NCBI RefSeq assembly: GCF_008704795.1
Contig: NZ_CP023690.1
Span: forward strand, 2,242,501-2,306,500
Source: Streptomyces spectabilis
GTDB lineage: Bacteria > Actinomycetota > Actinomycetes > Streptomycetales > Streptomycetaceae
DNA length: 64,000 bases
Direction: 5' to 3'
The position numbers and the translations under genes are program-made. Positions 54,551 through 63,242 of the stretch are shown piece after piece. The notes under the pieces are model-generated. The model searched no databases. It was not told where the DNA came from and saw only the letters and a program-made list of their open reading frames with translations. The stretch's first letter is position 1. Every line of letters starts with the position of its first letter.

Positions 54551-54826
54551 GTTGCGCTTCCCCTGGTCCATCAGGCATGCGAAGTAGTCCGCGAAGAGAC
54601 GCTTGTTCTTCAGGATCTGCTCGACATCGACGTTGTCGAAGCGGGCGATGTGTGCGCCCCGGGCGGAGTCGACGGGCGGCTCCAGGACATCCGACGGGCC
54701 CGCGGGCTGCACCTCGGCGTGCTCCAGGCGTGTGCCTGCCCGCGGTCCGGGCCTCTTGGTCACCAGGTGCGGGGGCTGGCTGGAATGTGGCTGCCGTTGG
54801 GTGGGGGTGGCGGATGACACTTGGTC
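54551..54826. other. Intergenic stretch with a possible gene remnant on the minus strand
   Basis: Minus strand reads ARFDNVDVEQILKNKRLFAD then YFACLMDQGKRN without a stop, with a composition more protein-like than random frames here, but it runs into the HNH gene on the opposite strand and has no plausible start context. May be the tail of a lost gene. No RNA or terminator seen. Confidence 0.35.
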
Positions 54827-56389
54827 ATGCCGAACGGAGCCCAGTCAGTCATCAGCGGTCTTGTCGAGGCCGGAGTCCAGGTGTGCTTCGCCAATCCCGG
54901 TACGTCCGAGCTGCACCTCGTGACCGCGCTCGACGACGCGCCACGGATGCGGCCGGTCCTGTGCCTCTTCGAAGGCGTCGCGACGGGTGCCGCTGACGGG
55001 TACGGGCGGATGACCGGCCGCCCCGCGAGCACACTGCTGCATCTCGGCCCCGGCCTCGCGGGCGGGCTGCCGAACCTGCACAACGCGCGGCGGGCCGGCA
55101 CGCCCGTCGTGAACGTCGTCGGTGACCACGCGCTGCGGCACAAACGGCTCGACGCGCCCCTGGAGTCGGACATCACCGCGCTCGCCCGCACGGTGTCCGC
55201 GTGGACGCGGCGCGCGTACGACGCCGCGGACCTCGCGGACGACGTCGCCGACGCCGTCGCGGCCGCGGCCGGGCCGCCGGGGGCCGTCGCCACGCTCGTC
55301 GTACCCGCCGACGTGGCCTGGGCGGACGTGGAGAAGCACGCCGGGGCCCGGCGCCGGGCCGCCGTCCCGCACGGGTTCGTGTCCGAGCGGGCGCTCGAAG
55401 AGGCCGCCGCGGTGCTGCGGTCCGGGGAGCCCGCCGCGCTGCTGCTCGGCGGCGCCGCCACGCACGGGGCCGGGCTCAGGGCTGCCGCGCAGGTCGCCGG
55501 GGCGACGGGGGCGCGGCTGCTGTGCGAGACCTTTCCCGCGCGCCTTGAGCGGGGGGCCGGGCTGCCGCCCGTCGAGCGCCTCGGCTACCGCACGGCCGAC
55601 GCCGCGGGGCAGCTCGCCGGCGTACGCCATCTCGTGCTCGCCGGGGCGTCGGTGCCGGTGCCGTTCTTCGCGTACCCGGGGCAGAGCGGGGTCGTCGTGC
55701 CCGACGGGTGCGAGGTCCGCGACCTCGGCGGTGCGGGGCAGGACGTGGGGGTGGCCCTGCGGGAGCTGGCCGCCGCCGTGGGCGGCGGCACGGCCGCCGC
55801 GGTGGCGCGGGAACCGGGGCGGCCCCGGGTGCCCGGCGGGGACCTCACCGCGGAGACCGCGGCCGCCGTGGTGGGGGCGCTGCTGCCCCAAGGGGCCGTC
55901 GTCGTGGACGAGTCCAACACCTCCGGGCTCTGGCTGCCCGACGCCACGGCCGGGGCGCCGCCGCACGACTGGCTGACCCTGACCGGCGGGGCGCTCGGGC
56001 AGGGCCTTCCGCTCGCCGTGGGCGCGGCCGTGGCCCGGCCCGAGCGGCCCGTCGTCGCGCTCGTCGCCGACGGGGCCGCGATGTACACGCTGCCCGCGCT
56101 GTGGACGCAGGCGCGGGAGGGGCTCGACGTCACGACCGTCGTCTTCAGCAACCGCGCGTACGCGATCCTGGGGCTCGAACAGGCGATGATGGGCGCCTCC
56201 GTGGGGGCCGCGGGGCGGGAGCTGTTCGATCTCGGGCGGCCCGAGCTCGACTTCGTCGCGCTGGCGCGCGGGATGGGGGTTCCCGCGGGACGGGCCACGA
56301 CCGTGGAGGGGTTCGCCTCGCTGCTGGAGCGGGGCTTGGCGGAGCCGGGCCCGTTCCTGGTGGAGTGCGTGGTGCCCCCCATCGCATGA
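54827..56389 (+). CDS. TPP-dependent decarboxylase/carboligase (acetolactate synthase-like)
   Basis: 520 residues in the three-domain TPP enzyme layout. The cofactor-activating Glu is E49 in CLFEGVATGAADGYGRM, and the diphosphate-binding site is ALVADGAAMYTL followed by SNRAYAILGLE (a G-D-G variant reading A-D-G). Resembles acetolactate synthase-large-subunit-like proteins of unknown substrate rather than IlvB. ATG at 54827; a TTG six bases upstream could also serve. Converges on the fusion dioxygenase gene with only 18 bp between stops. Confidence 0.85.
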   Translation: MPNGAQSVISGLVEAGVQVCFANPGTSELHLVTALDDAPRMRPVLCLFEGVATGAADGYGRMTGRPASTLLHLGPGLAGGLPNLHNARRAGTPVVNVVGDHALRHKRLDAPLESDITALARTVSAWTRRAYDAADLADDVADAVAAAAGPPGAVATLVVPADVAWADVEKHAGARRRAAVPHGFVSERALEEAAAVLRSGEPAALLLGGAATHGAGLRAAAQVAGATGARLLCETFPARLERGAGLPPVERLGYRTADAAGQLAGVRHLVLAGASVPVPFFAYPGQSGVVVPDGCEVRDLGGAGQDVGVALRELAAAVGGGTAAAVAREPGRPRVPGGDLTAETAAAVVGALLPQGAVVVDESNTSGLWLPDATAGAPPHDWLTLTGGALGQGLPLAVGAAVARPERPVVALVADGAAMYTLPALWTQAREGLDVTTVVFSNRAYAILGLEQAMMGASVGAAGRELFDLGRPELDFVALARGMGVPAGRATTVEGFASLLERGLAEPGPFLVECVVPPIA

Positions 56390-56407
56390 CGCCGGGCCGC
56401 CGCCCCC

Positions 56408-59266
56408 TCAGCGCGTGGGGTGGGGCGGCACCTGGCGCCACGGGGCGAAGGCGGTGGCCGTCCGGGGCAGGAGTGCGGCGAGGTCGGGGCAGTGGCGCAG
56501 GATGACGGACTTCATGCCGCCCTTCTGGACCCAGTCGATGCCCAGCGGGGTGTAGATCTCGGGGCGGAAGTCGACGGTCAGGAAGCGGTCGCTCTGCAGG
56601 CGCCTGGTGGCCATGAGGATGAAGACGCGGAACGCCGTGTCGCTGAAGCCGAATCCGGTGGGCGGGTTCTCCGCGAACAGGCCGATCATGGTGTCGACCT
56701 CGTCGACGGACGCGTAGACGTCCTTGAGCCGGGCCAGCGTCTCCGGGTCCTCGGTCAGGTCCTCGAAGCGGCGGACGCGCGGCTTGTGCAGGCCCGCGAG
56801 GAAGTCGTTGTAACGGGGCACGCCCCGGCGCCGCGTACGGACGAGGTCGACGACGGACAGGTCGATGACCTCGCCCTCGCGCTCGAAGGCCTGGAGGGCG
56901 CGGGGGAAGTTGTGGAGCGTGATGGCGCCGGGGTGGGCGATGCCGAAGGAGTAGAGGGTGTTGGCGAGGCCGGTCTTGCGGACGGCGCCCTCGGCGGCGG
57001 CGCCGTTGATGTCGAGGAACCCGACGGTTTCGAGGCGCTGCCCGAAGTGGTGCTCGCGCAGCTCGAAGTCGTCGGGGATCAGCGGGTGCATGCGGTAGAC
57101 GGTGACGAAGTCCTCGGTGAGGGAGTACGGCGCGCCGTGGTGGTCGGGCAGCGTGCCGGGGATGCCGGTGAGCGCGTGGGCGTCGAAGAGCCACAGGCCC
57201 AGCTTGGTGAGCCAGCTGTCCGGCGGGCCGTCCCAGTTGGTGTGCAGGCCGATGTCGAGGGCCTCGGTGGCGAGGATCGCGGGGGTCCACTCCACGGTGT
57301 GGATCTTGGCGATGAGCGCGGAGACGACGAGCCTGGCCGTCTGGTAGACGGACTCCTCGCCCATGGAGGGGTAGGCCCCCCGCAGGGCGTCGCAGACGGC
57401 GTTGTGCTCGCGGGCGAAGAGGGTGTGCATGACGCTCAGGCCGAGCCACCAGCTGTCGGTGAAGCCGCTGAGCGGGACGCCGCTCTGGCCGATCGGCAGA
57501 TGGCCCCGCTCCAGGCGCAGCTGGGCGCCGCCGTCGGGGATCCGCAGGGAGCGCGCGGTCGTCTCGTCCTCGCCGTACACCTCGGAGCCGTCCCACCAGT
57601 GGGACGCGGTGTTGCCGAAGAGGATCGGCGGCCGCCCTTCGGGCACGGGCAGGCCCTCGTTCTCGGCGAAGCGCATCACGGTCTCGGCGGGGCCGCTGGG
57701 CGTGTTGCGCCAGGACATCCCGCCGGGCAGCGGCACCTCGACGGTCTTGGTGCCCGCGGGGTGGCGGCGGTGGTTGACCCAGTCGTGCACCTGGAACTGG
57801 ATCCAGGCGGCGGCGAGGATGTTGAGCGAGGTCGCGGGCAGGAAGGTCTCGCGGTGCAGGAGCTGCCTGCTGACGGTGACGGGGTTCGGGGTGTCGAAGA
57901 GGTCGGGGCGGTAGACGGGGGCGAGGTTGCGCCCGAAGGCCGCGCCGACGGAGCCCATGGCGGGCGCGGACAGGTCGTTGTGCGTGCCGTCGTAACTGCG
58001 GGCGGCGCGCAGCCGCTCGTCGGCCGGACGCGGTACGGGCACGGGCTTGGGCGGCGCCTCGTGCGCGTCGGTGTCGATGAGGTTGAAGCGGCGCAGCGCC
58101 TTGCGCAGGAAGACCAGGTTCAGCAGGCTCGCCCGCGTGCCCAGGCGGTGCCAGGGCAGATAGCGGTTGAGGAGCCGGAAGGCGGCACCCGCGGGGGCCG
58201 AGAGGATCCGGTTGCGCAAGGGTTCCCCGGATCGGAAGCGCAGGCCGCCGCGGTGGGCGGCGCTCGCCTCGTAGGCGGCCTTGCGGGCCCGGTTGAGGTT
58301 GCCGAGCGGTCGGAAGTCGTCGGTGGTGTACCAGGGGTTGAAGGCCAGTTCCTCCACGCGGCCCGCGGCGGCGCGGGCCTCGGCGGTGTCGAGGTCCTGG
58401 CTGGGGATGGTGAGCCGGGCGACCGGCAGGGCGGGGGCGACGGCCTCGCGCCAGTCGGTGGCGCCGTCCTCGATGGGGGTGCGCGTCTCGTCCACGTACC
58501 GCTGGACGCACAGGTCGAAGGAGACGTCGGCGGACGCGAGGCGGTGTTCGAGGTCGCGGCGCAGGTGGTTGGGGTCGCGCCGGTCGGAGCGCGGTCCCGG
58601 CGCGGCGCCGCCCGCCGGGCGCAGCAGGTACCGGACGGGCCCCGCGTCGCCCCACAGGATCGCGCCGCGGCTCCAGTACGTCTCGCCGGCGAGGCTGGTG
58701 ACGGCGTGCCGGGTGGCGGCCCGTACGTTGCGCCGCATGCGGGTCGCGGTGGCCGGGCCGACGGCGAGCGGGAGCTTGACAAAGAGGCCGAAGGCGGCGC
58801 GCGGCGGGGTGCGGGCGCCCGCCATGGCCTTGGCGAAGGCGACGAACTCGCGGGCGTCCCTGGCGTGCGACACCGGCCAGTTGGTGGCGAGCAGGTCGTG
58901 GCTCTCCTCGGCGGTCACGCCGACGCGCACGGCGATGCCGCGCAGGTCGGCGGCGCCGTCGGCCTGCCGGATGCCGCTCGCGTTGGAGATCCGTACGGTC
59001 GCCGGGTACTCGGCGCCCGGCTCGGCGAAGCCGCGGCGCAGCGCGTCGGGCAGGTCGTCGTGGAAGCGCAGGCGCGCGTTCTCCACGCCGAGCGCGGCCT
59101 TGGCGTGCTGGGTGCGGGCCAGGGAACCGGCGCCCGCGGCGCGCTTGTTGACGTCCTGGACCTTCATCAGCTCGCGGGCGAGCCGCTCGAAGAGGCGTCG
59201 CTCCGCTTCCGGGCTGCCGTCCAGATAGCGCTCGTAGCTGCGCTCGTACGGTGTCGCTTGGGCCAT
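56408..59266 (-). CDS. Fusion of catalase-fold heme domain and cyclooxygenase/alpha-dioxygenase-like domain
   Basis: 952 residues. N-terminal part (about 1-360) has a catalase/allene-oxide-synthase layout: distal His H54 in TQHAKAALG, VRISNASG, LRGIAVRV, distal Asn N129 in LLATNWPVSHARDA, and an R-x3-Y heme-ligand motif R328/Y332 (RARKAAYEAS). C-terminal part (about 400-952) is an animal-peroxidase-family domain: FQVHDWVNH (H494/H499), then DFVTVYRMHPLIPD with Y724 and H727 spaced like Tyr385-x2-His388 of cyclooxygenase, and NTLYSFGIAHPGAI. The parts suggest a one-chain oxylipin maker: dioxygenase forms a fatty acid hydroperoxide, catalase-fold domain converts it. Substrate inferred only. ATG 59266, GGGAAG upstream. 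Confidence 0.82.
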   Translation of the reverse strand: MAQATPYERSYERYLDGSPEAERRLFERLARELMKVQDVNKRAAGAGSLARTQHAKAALGVENARLRFHDDLPDALRRGFAEPGAEYPATVRISNASGIRQADGAADLRGIAVRVGVTAEESHDLLATNWPVSHARDAREFVAFAKAMAGARTPPRAAFGLFVKLPLAVGPATATRMRRNVRAATRHAVTSLAGETYWSRGAILWGDAGPVRYLLRPAGGAAPGPRSDRRDPNHLRRDLEHRLASADVSFDLCVQRYVDETRTPIEDGATDWREAVAPALPVARLTIPSQDLDTAEARAAAGRVEELAFNPWYTTDDFRPLGNLNRARKAAYEASAAHRGGLRFRSGEPLRNRILSAPAGAAFRLLNRYLPWHRLGTRASLLNLVFLRKALRRFNLIDTDAHEAPPKPVPVPRPADERLRAARSYDGTHNDLSAPAMGSVGAAFGRNLAPVYRPDLFDTPNPVTVSRQLLHRETFLPATSLNILAAAWIQFQVHDWVNHRRHPAGTKTVEVPLPGGMSWRNTPSGPAETVMRFAENEGLPVPEGRPPILFGNTASHWWDGSEVYGEDETTARSLRIPDGGAQLRLERGHLPIGQSGVPLSGFTDSWWLGLSVMHTLFAREHNAVCDALRGAYPSMGEESVYQTARLVVSALIAKIHTVEWTPAILATEALDIGLHTNWDGPPDSWLTKLGLWLFDAHALTGIPGTLPDHHGAPYSLTEDFVTVYRMHPLIPDDFELREHHFGQRLETVGFLDINGAAAEGAVRKTGLANTLYSFGIAHPGAITLHNFPRALQAFEREGEVIDLSVVDLVRTRRRGVPRYNDFLAGLHKPRVRRFEDLTEDPETLARLKDVYASVDEVDTMIGLFAENPPTGFGFSDTAFRVFILMATRRLQSDRFLTVDFRPEIYTPLGIDWVQKGGMKSVILRHCPDLAALLPRTATAFAPWRQVPPHPTR

Positions 59267-59541
59267 CGGGCGCTTCCCTTCGCACGAGGTCGCGTTCACG
59301 GCGGGAGGCGTCGACGCTACTGGCGGCGCCGGACGGCCGCAGCGCGCGATCCCGCCATGTGCGCGGGCCGTGGCCGGGCTCGAACTGGCGGGCGGGCGGC
59401 GCCGTTCGGGCCCGTCAGCGGCTTGTGGCGGCGGCGCCGTCGGGGCGGTGCGCGTCCCTCGCGGGCCTTGGTTCCCACGCACCCCACCGCGCCGGGCGCG
59501 GCGGTGGCCGGGTCGCGACGCGGCGCGGTCGCGGGGGCGGG
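59267..59541. other. Intergenic region upstream of the fusion enzyme
   Basis: Very GC-rich (runs such as GGCGGGCGGCGCC) with no convincing ORF, RNA or perfect hairpin. Holds the minus-strand promoter of the fusion gene by position. Confidence 0.4.
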
Positions 59542-59961
59542 TCAGTCGATGAAGTCGCCGTCCACGTAGACCCAGGCGCCGTCGACCCGCTCGAACCGGC
59601 TGCGCTCGTGCAGGGCGCCCGGCCGGCCGCTGTCGCGGTACGCGGCGCGGAAGGTGACGGTGCCGGTGCTGTGGAAGGCGGTGCCGTCGGTGGTGTCCTC
59701 GATCTCCAGGCCGCTCCAGCGCAGGGCCGGGTCGAAGTCGATGCCGGGCGGGCGGGTGCGCGGGTGCCAGGTGCGCAGCAGATACGCCTCGTCGCGTACG
59801 GCGAAGGCGCTGTAGCGGGACCGCATCAGCTCCTCGGGCGTGGCGGCGGCCGCCTCGCCGCGGTGCAGTCGGCCGCAGCACTTGTCGTACGGCAGGGCGG
59901 GGCCGCAGGGGCAGGCCCGGGGGTGGGGGGCGCGTGGCGCACGGGGGGACATGCGGGTCAT
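59542..59961 (-). CDS. YchJ/UPF0225-family SEC-C motif protein
   Basis: 139 residues. N-terminal SEC-C zinc motif CPCGPALPYDKCCGRLH, then the YchJ NTF2-like domain (MRSRYSAFAVRDEAYLLRTW, ending WVYVDGDFID). Function unknown; the zinc motif resembles the SecB-binding tail of SecA. Start at 59961 (MTRMSPRAP) or 59952 (MSPRAP); neither has a clear binding site. It precedes the fusion gene on the same strand by 275 bp, so cotranscription is uncertain. Confidence 0.85.
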   Translation of the reverse strand: MTRMSPRAPRAPHPRACPCGPALPYDKCCGRLHRGEAAAATPEELMRSRYSAFAVRDEAYLLRTWHPRTRPPGIDFDPALRWSGLEIEDTTDGTAFHSTGTVTFRAAYRDSGRPGALHERSRFERVDGAWVYVDGDFID

Positions 59962-60244
59962 TCTGCCGGGCGGGGTGGTGGCCGGGGGCGGGTGGGGCGG
60001 GGGCTCCGAGCGCGGGTCGGGTGAGGCCGGGGCCCCAGGGCGGGCCGGGAGGGCCGGGGCCGCGCCGGGCGCGGTGGACGCGGCCCCGGCCGGGGCCGGT
60101 GGGGCGGCGGCGTCGGGTCCGGTGGATGCCATGGAGCGGCGGCTCCGAGCACGGGCCGGGCGAGGCCGAAGCTCCGTGCGGTCAGGGCCGTCAGGGGGCC
60201 GGGGCGCCAGGGCTGTTAGGGGGCCAGGCTCACCAGGGCGCCAG
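59962..60244. other. Low-complexity GC-rich spacer
   Basis: Between two minus-strand genes. Dominated by GGGCGGG/GGCCGGG runs and degenerate CAGGGCGCCAGG units that grade into the minisatellite at 60245. Long open frames here are by-products of GC content. Confidence 0.5.
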
Positions 60245-60346
60245 GCCCGCGAGGGCGGCACGCCCGCCAGGGCGACACGCCCGCCAGGGCGACACGCCCG
60301 CCAGGGCGACACGCCCGCCAGGGCGACACGCCCCTCAGGGCGCCAG
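60245..60346. repeat. 17-bp minisatellite, six units
   Basis: Unit GCCCGCCAGGGCGACAC occurs four times exactly (60262-60329) with a degenerate unit at each end. Each unit can fold on itself through CGCCC/GGGCG. The array runs into the 3' end of the gntR-like gene (stop at 60335), so it could act on transcript ends or be slippage-prone. Confidence 0.85.
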
Positions 60347-61036
60347 GATGTCCAGTTCCTGGAGGGCGCCCTCGGCGATTTCGCGGGTCAGGGCCTCGGC
60401 CCGGACCGCGTCGCCCTCCCGCACCGCCTCGGCGAGGCGTACGTGCAGCGTCACGGCCGCCGGGTCGGGGTCCTCGAACATCACGTCGTGCTGCGTACGG
60501 CCGGTCAGGATCTCGGCGACGACGTCGCCGAGGCGGGCGAACATCTCGTTGCCCGAGGCGTTCAGGACGGTGCGGTGGAAGGCGATGTCGTGCACCAGGT
60601 ACGCCTCCAGCTGCTGGCCGCGCGAGGTGGCGACCATGCCGAGCGCGTACTCGGTCAGGGTCGCGCACTGCTCGGCCGTGGCGTGGCGCGCGGCGAGGCC
60701 CGCGGCGACCGGCTCGACGGCCGAGCGCAGGACGGTCAGGGAGCGCAGCTGGCGCGGGCGGTCGGCGCCGGCCAGGCGCCAGCGGATGACCTGCGGGTCG
60801 TAGACGTTCCACTCCTCGGCGGGCAGGACGGTCACGCCGACCCGGCGCCGGGAGGCGACCAGGTGCATGGACTCCAGGACCCGCACCGCCTCGCGCATCA
60901 CGGAGCGGGACACCTCGAAGCGCTGTGCCAGTTCGTCCGTGCGCAGGACACTGCCGGGCGGGTACTCGCCCCCGGTGATGCTGGGCCCGAGGCTGTCCAG
61001 TACGCGGGCGTGCAGCCCCGGGGCCTGTGCGGTCAT
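60335..61036 (-). CDS. gntR: GntR/FadR-family regulator of gluconate genes
   Basis: 233 residues from ATG 61036 (MTAQAPGLHARVLDSLG). Winged helix around LRTDELAQRFEVSRSVMREA and FCD effector domain with DIAFHRTVLNASGNEMF. Divergent from gntK-gntP and matching the S. coelicolor gene order, so probably the gluconate repressor. A GTG at 61090 would add 18 residues but would place a candidate operator inside the gene. No good binding site precedes 61036, so a leaderless transcript is possible. Confidence 0.87.
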   Translation of the reverse strand: MTAQAPGLHARVLDSLGPSITGGEYPPGSVLRTDELAQRFEVSRSVMREAVRVLESMHLVASRRRVGVTVLPAEEWNVYDPQVIRWRLAGADRPRQLRSLTVLRSAVEPVAAGLAARHATAEQCATLTEYALGMVATSRGQQLEAYLVHDIAFHRTVLNASGNEMFARLGDVVAEILTGRTQHDVMFEDPDPAAVTLHVRLAEAVREGDAVRAEALTREIAEGALQELDILAP

Positions 61037-61070
61037 GGGGTCAGCGTACGAGGAGAGCACCACGGCTAAA

Positions 61071-61081
61071 AAGTCAGACTT
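61071..61081. promoter_or_regulatory. Candidate GntR operator 1
   Basis: AAGTCAGACTT, a perfect odd palindrome that contains the FadR-type GTNNNAC core. Lies between gntR and gntK. Confidence 0.55.
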
Positions 61082-61102
61082 TTCTGTCACAGGCTCTTGA
61101 AT

Positions 61103-61113
61103 TTGTCTGACCT
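61103..61113. promoter_or_regulatory. Candidate GntR operator 2
   Basis: TTGTCTGACCT fits 10 of 11 positions of the FadR-family pattern TNGTNNNACNA and shares TCTGAC with operator 1 in the reverse sense. About 22 bp separate the two. Confidence 0.5.
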
Positions 61114-61245
61114 AATGAGTTTCAGTGGCGTGAACGGAACGGGTCAGTGTCTGAAATCCCCGGCACCCACGTCACCCCGGCCTCCCCGCCCGGGGACCGG
61201 GCGGCGGGCCCGACCGATGTCGATGAAGACAGCGAGGCAGCAGCG

Positions 61246-61749
61246 ATGAGCACCCCCCACGTCGTCGTAGTGATGGGCGTCGCAGGAACGGGCAAGACCA
61301 CGGTCGGCCCCCTGCTCGCCGCCCGGCTCGGCGTTCCCTACGCCGAGGGCGACGACTTCCACCCGCGGGCGAACATCGCCAAGATGTCGTCCGGGACCCC
61401 CCTGACCGACGACGACCGATGGCCCTGGCTCGACGCGATCGGCGCCTGGGCGCACGGCCGTGCCGGGCACGGCGGCGTCGTCAGCTGCTCCGCCCTCAAG
61501 CGCGGCTACCGCGACCGGCTGCGGTCCGCCGCGCCCGGCCTCGTCTTCGTCCATCTGACCGGCGACCGGGCCCTCATCGAGGACCGGATGAGCCACCGCG
61601 AGGGCCACTTCATGCCGACCGCGCTCCTCGACTCCCAGTTCGCGACCCTTCAGCCGCTCGGCGCGGACGAGGCGGGCGTGGCCGTGGACGTCGCGGGCAC
61701 GCCGGAGGACATCGCGGACCGGGCGGCGAAGGCCCTGGCCGCCCGGTAG
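61246..61749 (+). CDS. gntK: Gluconokinase
   Basis: 167-residue P-loop kinase that phosphorylates gluconate to 6-phosphogluconate for the pentose phosphate pathway. P-loop GVAGTGKTTVG, then EGDDFHPRANIAKM and SCSALKRGYRDRLR are all family signatures. ATG at 61246 was chosen over an upstream in-frame start at 61147 because the extra 33 residues are not conserved-looking and AGCGAGG precedes the ATG. Adjacent to gntP. Confidence 0.95.
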   Translation: MSTPHVVVVMGVAGTGKTTVGPLLAARLGVPYAEGDDFHPRANIAKMSSGTPLTDDDRWPWLDAIGAWAHGRAGHGGVVSCSALKRGYRDRLRSAAPGLVFVHLTGDRALIEDRMSHREGHFMPTALLDSQFATLQPLGADEAGVAVDVAGTPEDIADRAAKALAAR

Positions 61750-61829
61750 CGCCCCTCCCGCTCCCCCACCCCTTCTCTCGTACGTACGTCCTCACGCCGG
61801 CGTACGCCTCAATCGCACAAGGAACCACC

Positions 61830-63236
61830 GTGACCAGTCTCAGCGTCGAGATGCTGGCAGCGGACCCCGTCGAACCGATCACTTCGGCGGGCCATGCCCA
61901 GCTCGGCATCGCCGTCCTCGCGGGCATCGCCGTCATCGTCCTGCTCATCACGAAGTTCAAGGTCCACGCCTTCCTGGCGCTGACCATCGGCTCGCTGTCC
62001 CTCGGCGCCTTCGCCGGGGCCCCGCTCGACAAGGCCATCAGCAGCTTCACCACCGGGCTCGGCTCCACCGTGGCGGGCGTGGGCGTGCTCATCGCGCTCG
62101 GCGCGATCCTCGGCAAGCTGCTCGCGGACTCCGGCGGCGCCGACCAGATCGTCGACACGATCCTCGCCAAGGCCGGGGGTTCCGGCGGCCGGGCCATGCC
62201 GTGGGCCATGGTCCTCATCGCCTCGGTGATCGGGCTTCCGCTCTTCTTCGAGGTCGGCATCGTCCTGCTGATCCCGGTCGTCCTGATGGTCGCCAAGCGC
62301 GGCAACTACTCCCTGATGCGCATCGGCATTCCCGCGCTCGCCGGGCTCTCCGTGATGCACGGGCTCATTCCGCCGCACCCCGAGCCCCTGGTCGCGATCG
62401 ACGCGGTCAAGGCCAACCTGGGCGTCACGCTCGCGCTCGGCGTCCTCGTGGCGATCCCGACCGTGATCGTGGCCGGGCCGCTGTTCTCGAAGGTCGCCGC
62501 GCGGTGGGTGGACGTCGCGCCGCCCGAGAAGATGATCCCGCAGCGGGCCACCGACGAGTTGGAGAAGCGGCCGGGCTTCGGGGCGACCGTCGCCACGGTG
62601 CTGCTGCCCGTCGTCCTCATGCTCGCCAAGGCGCTGGTCGACATCGTCGTGGACGACCCCGACGCGACCGTGCAGCGCGTCTTCGATGTCATCGGTTCGC
62701 CGCTGATCGCGCTGCTCGCGGCGGTGCTCGTGGGCATGTTCACGCTGGGGCGGGCCGCGGGCTTCACCAAGGAGCGGCTCTCCACGACCGTCGAGAAGTC
62801 CCTCGCTCCCATCGCGGGCGTGCTGATGATCGTCGGGGCCGGCGGTGGTTTCAAGACGACGCTCATCGACGTCGGGGTCGGCCAGATGATCCTCGACTTC
62901 TCCGAGGACTGGTCCATCCCGGCGCTCCTTCTCGCCTGGCTGATCGCCGTCGCGATCCGGCTGGCGACGGGCTCCGCGACCGTGGCGACGATTTCGGCGG
63001 CGGGGCTCGTGGCCCCGCTCGCGGCGGACATGTCCACCTCGCACACGGCCCTGCTCGTCCTGGCGATCGGCGCGGGCTCGCTCTTCTTCAGCCATGTGAA
63101 CGACGCCGGGTTCTGGCTGGTGAAGGAGTACTTCGGGCTCGACGTCGGCCAGACGATCAAGACGTGGTCGGTGATGGAGACGATCATCTCGGTGGTGGCG
63201 CTGGGGTTCGTGATGCTGCTGTCGCTGGTGCTGTAG
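61830..63236 (+). CDS. gntP: Gluconate:H+ symporter (GntP family)
   Basis: 468 residues with about 12-14 hydrophobic helices. Conserved GntP stretches include IALGAILGKLLADSGGADQI, GLPLFFEVGIVLLIPVV, MHGLIPPHPEPLVAID and HVNDAGFWLVKEYFGL. Imports gluconate for GntK, encoded 80 bp upstream. GTG start at 61830 preceded by AAGGAACC. Converges on the APC permease gene with 6 bp between. Confidence 0.95.
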   Translation: MTSLSVEMLAADPVEPITSAGHAQLGIAVLAGIAVIVLLITKFKVHAFLALTIGSLSLGAFAGAPLDKAISSFTTGLGSTVAGVGVLIALGAILGKLLADSGGADQIVDTILAKAGGSGGRAMPWAMVLIASVIGLPLFFEVGIVLLIPVVLMVAKRGNYSLMRIGIPALAGLSVMHGLIPPHPEPLVAIDAVKANLGVTLALGVLVAIPTVIVAGPLFSKVAARWVDVAPPEKMIPQRATDELEKRPGFGATVATVLLPVVLMLAKALVDIVVDDPDATVQRVFDVIGSPLIALLAAVLVGMFTLGRAAGFTKERLSTTVEKSLAPIAGVLMIVGAGGGFKTTLIDVGVGQMILDFSEDWSIPALLLAWLIAVAIRLATGSATVATISAAGLVAPLAADMSTSHTALLVLAIGAGSLFFSHVNDAGFWLVKEYFGLDVGQTIKTWSVMETIISVVALGFVMLLSLVL

Positions 63237-63242
63237 CCCCGG

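Noticed and set aside
53657..54820. 387-residue minus-strand ORF
   Set aside because: Most of it overlaps the HNH gene in a low-information frame. Only the first part in the intergenic gap looks protein-like and it is reported separately as a remnant.
56420..59569. 1049-residue open frame opposite the fusion dioxygenase
   Set aside because: Same cause; the minus strand has all heme-ligand motifs and a sensible start, the plus frame has none.
60245..60346. CRISPR array
   Set aside because: The 17-bp units are directly adjacent without spacers and no cas genes are present; it is a minisatellite.
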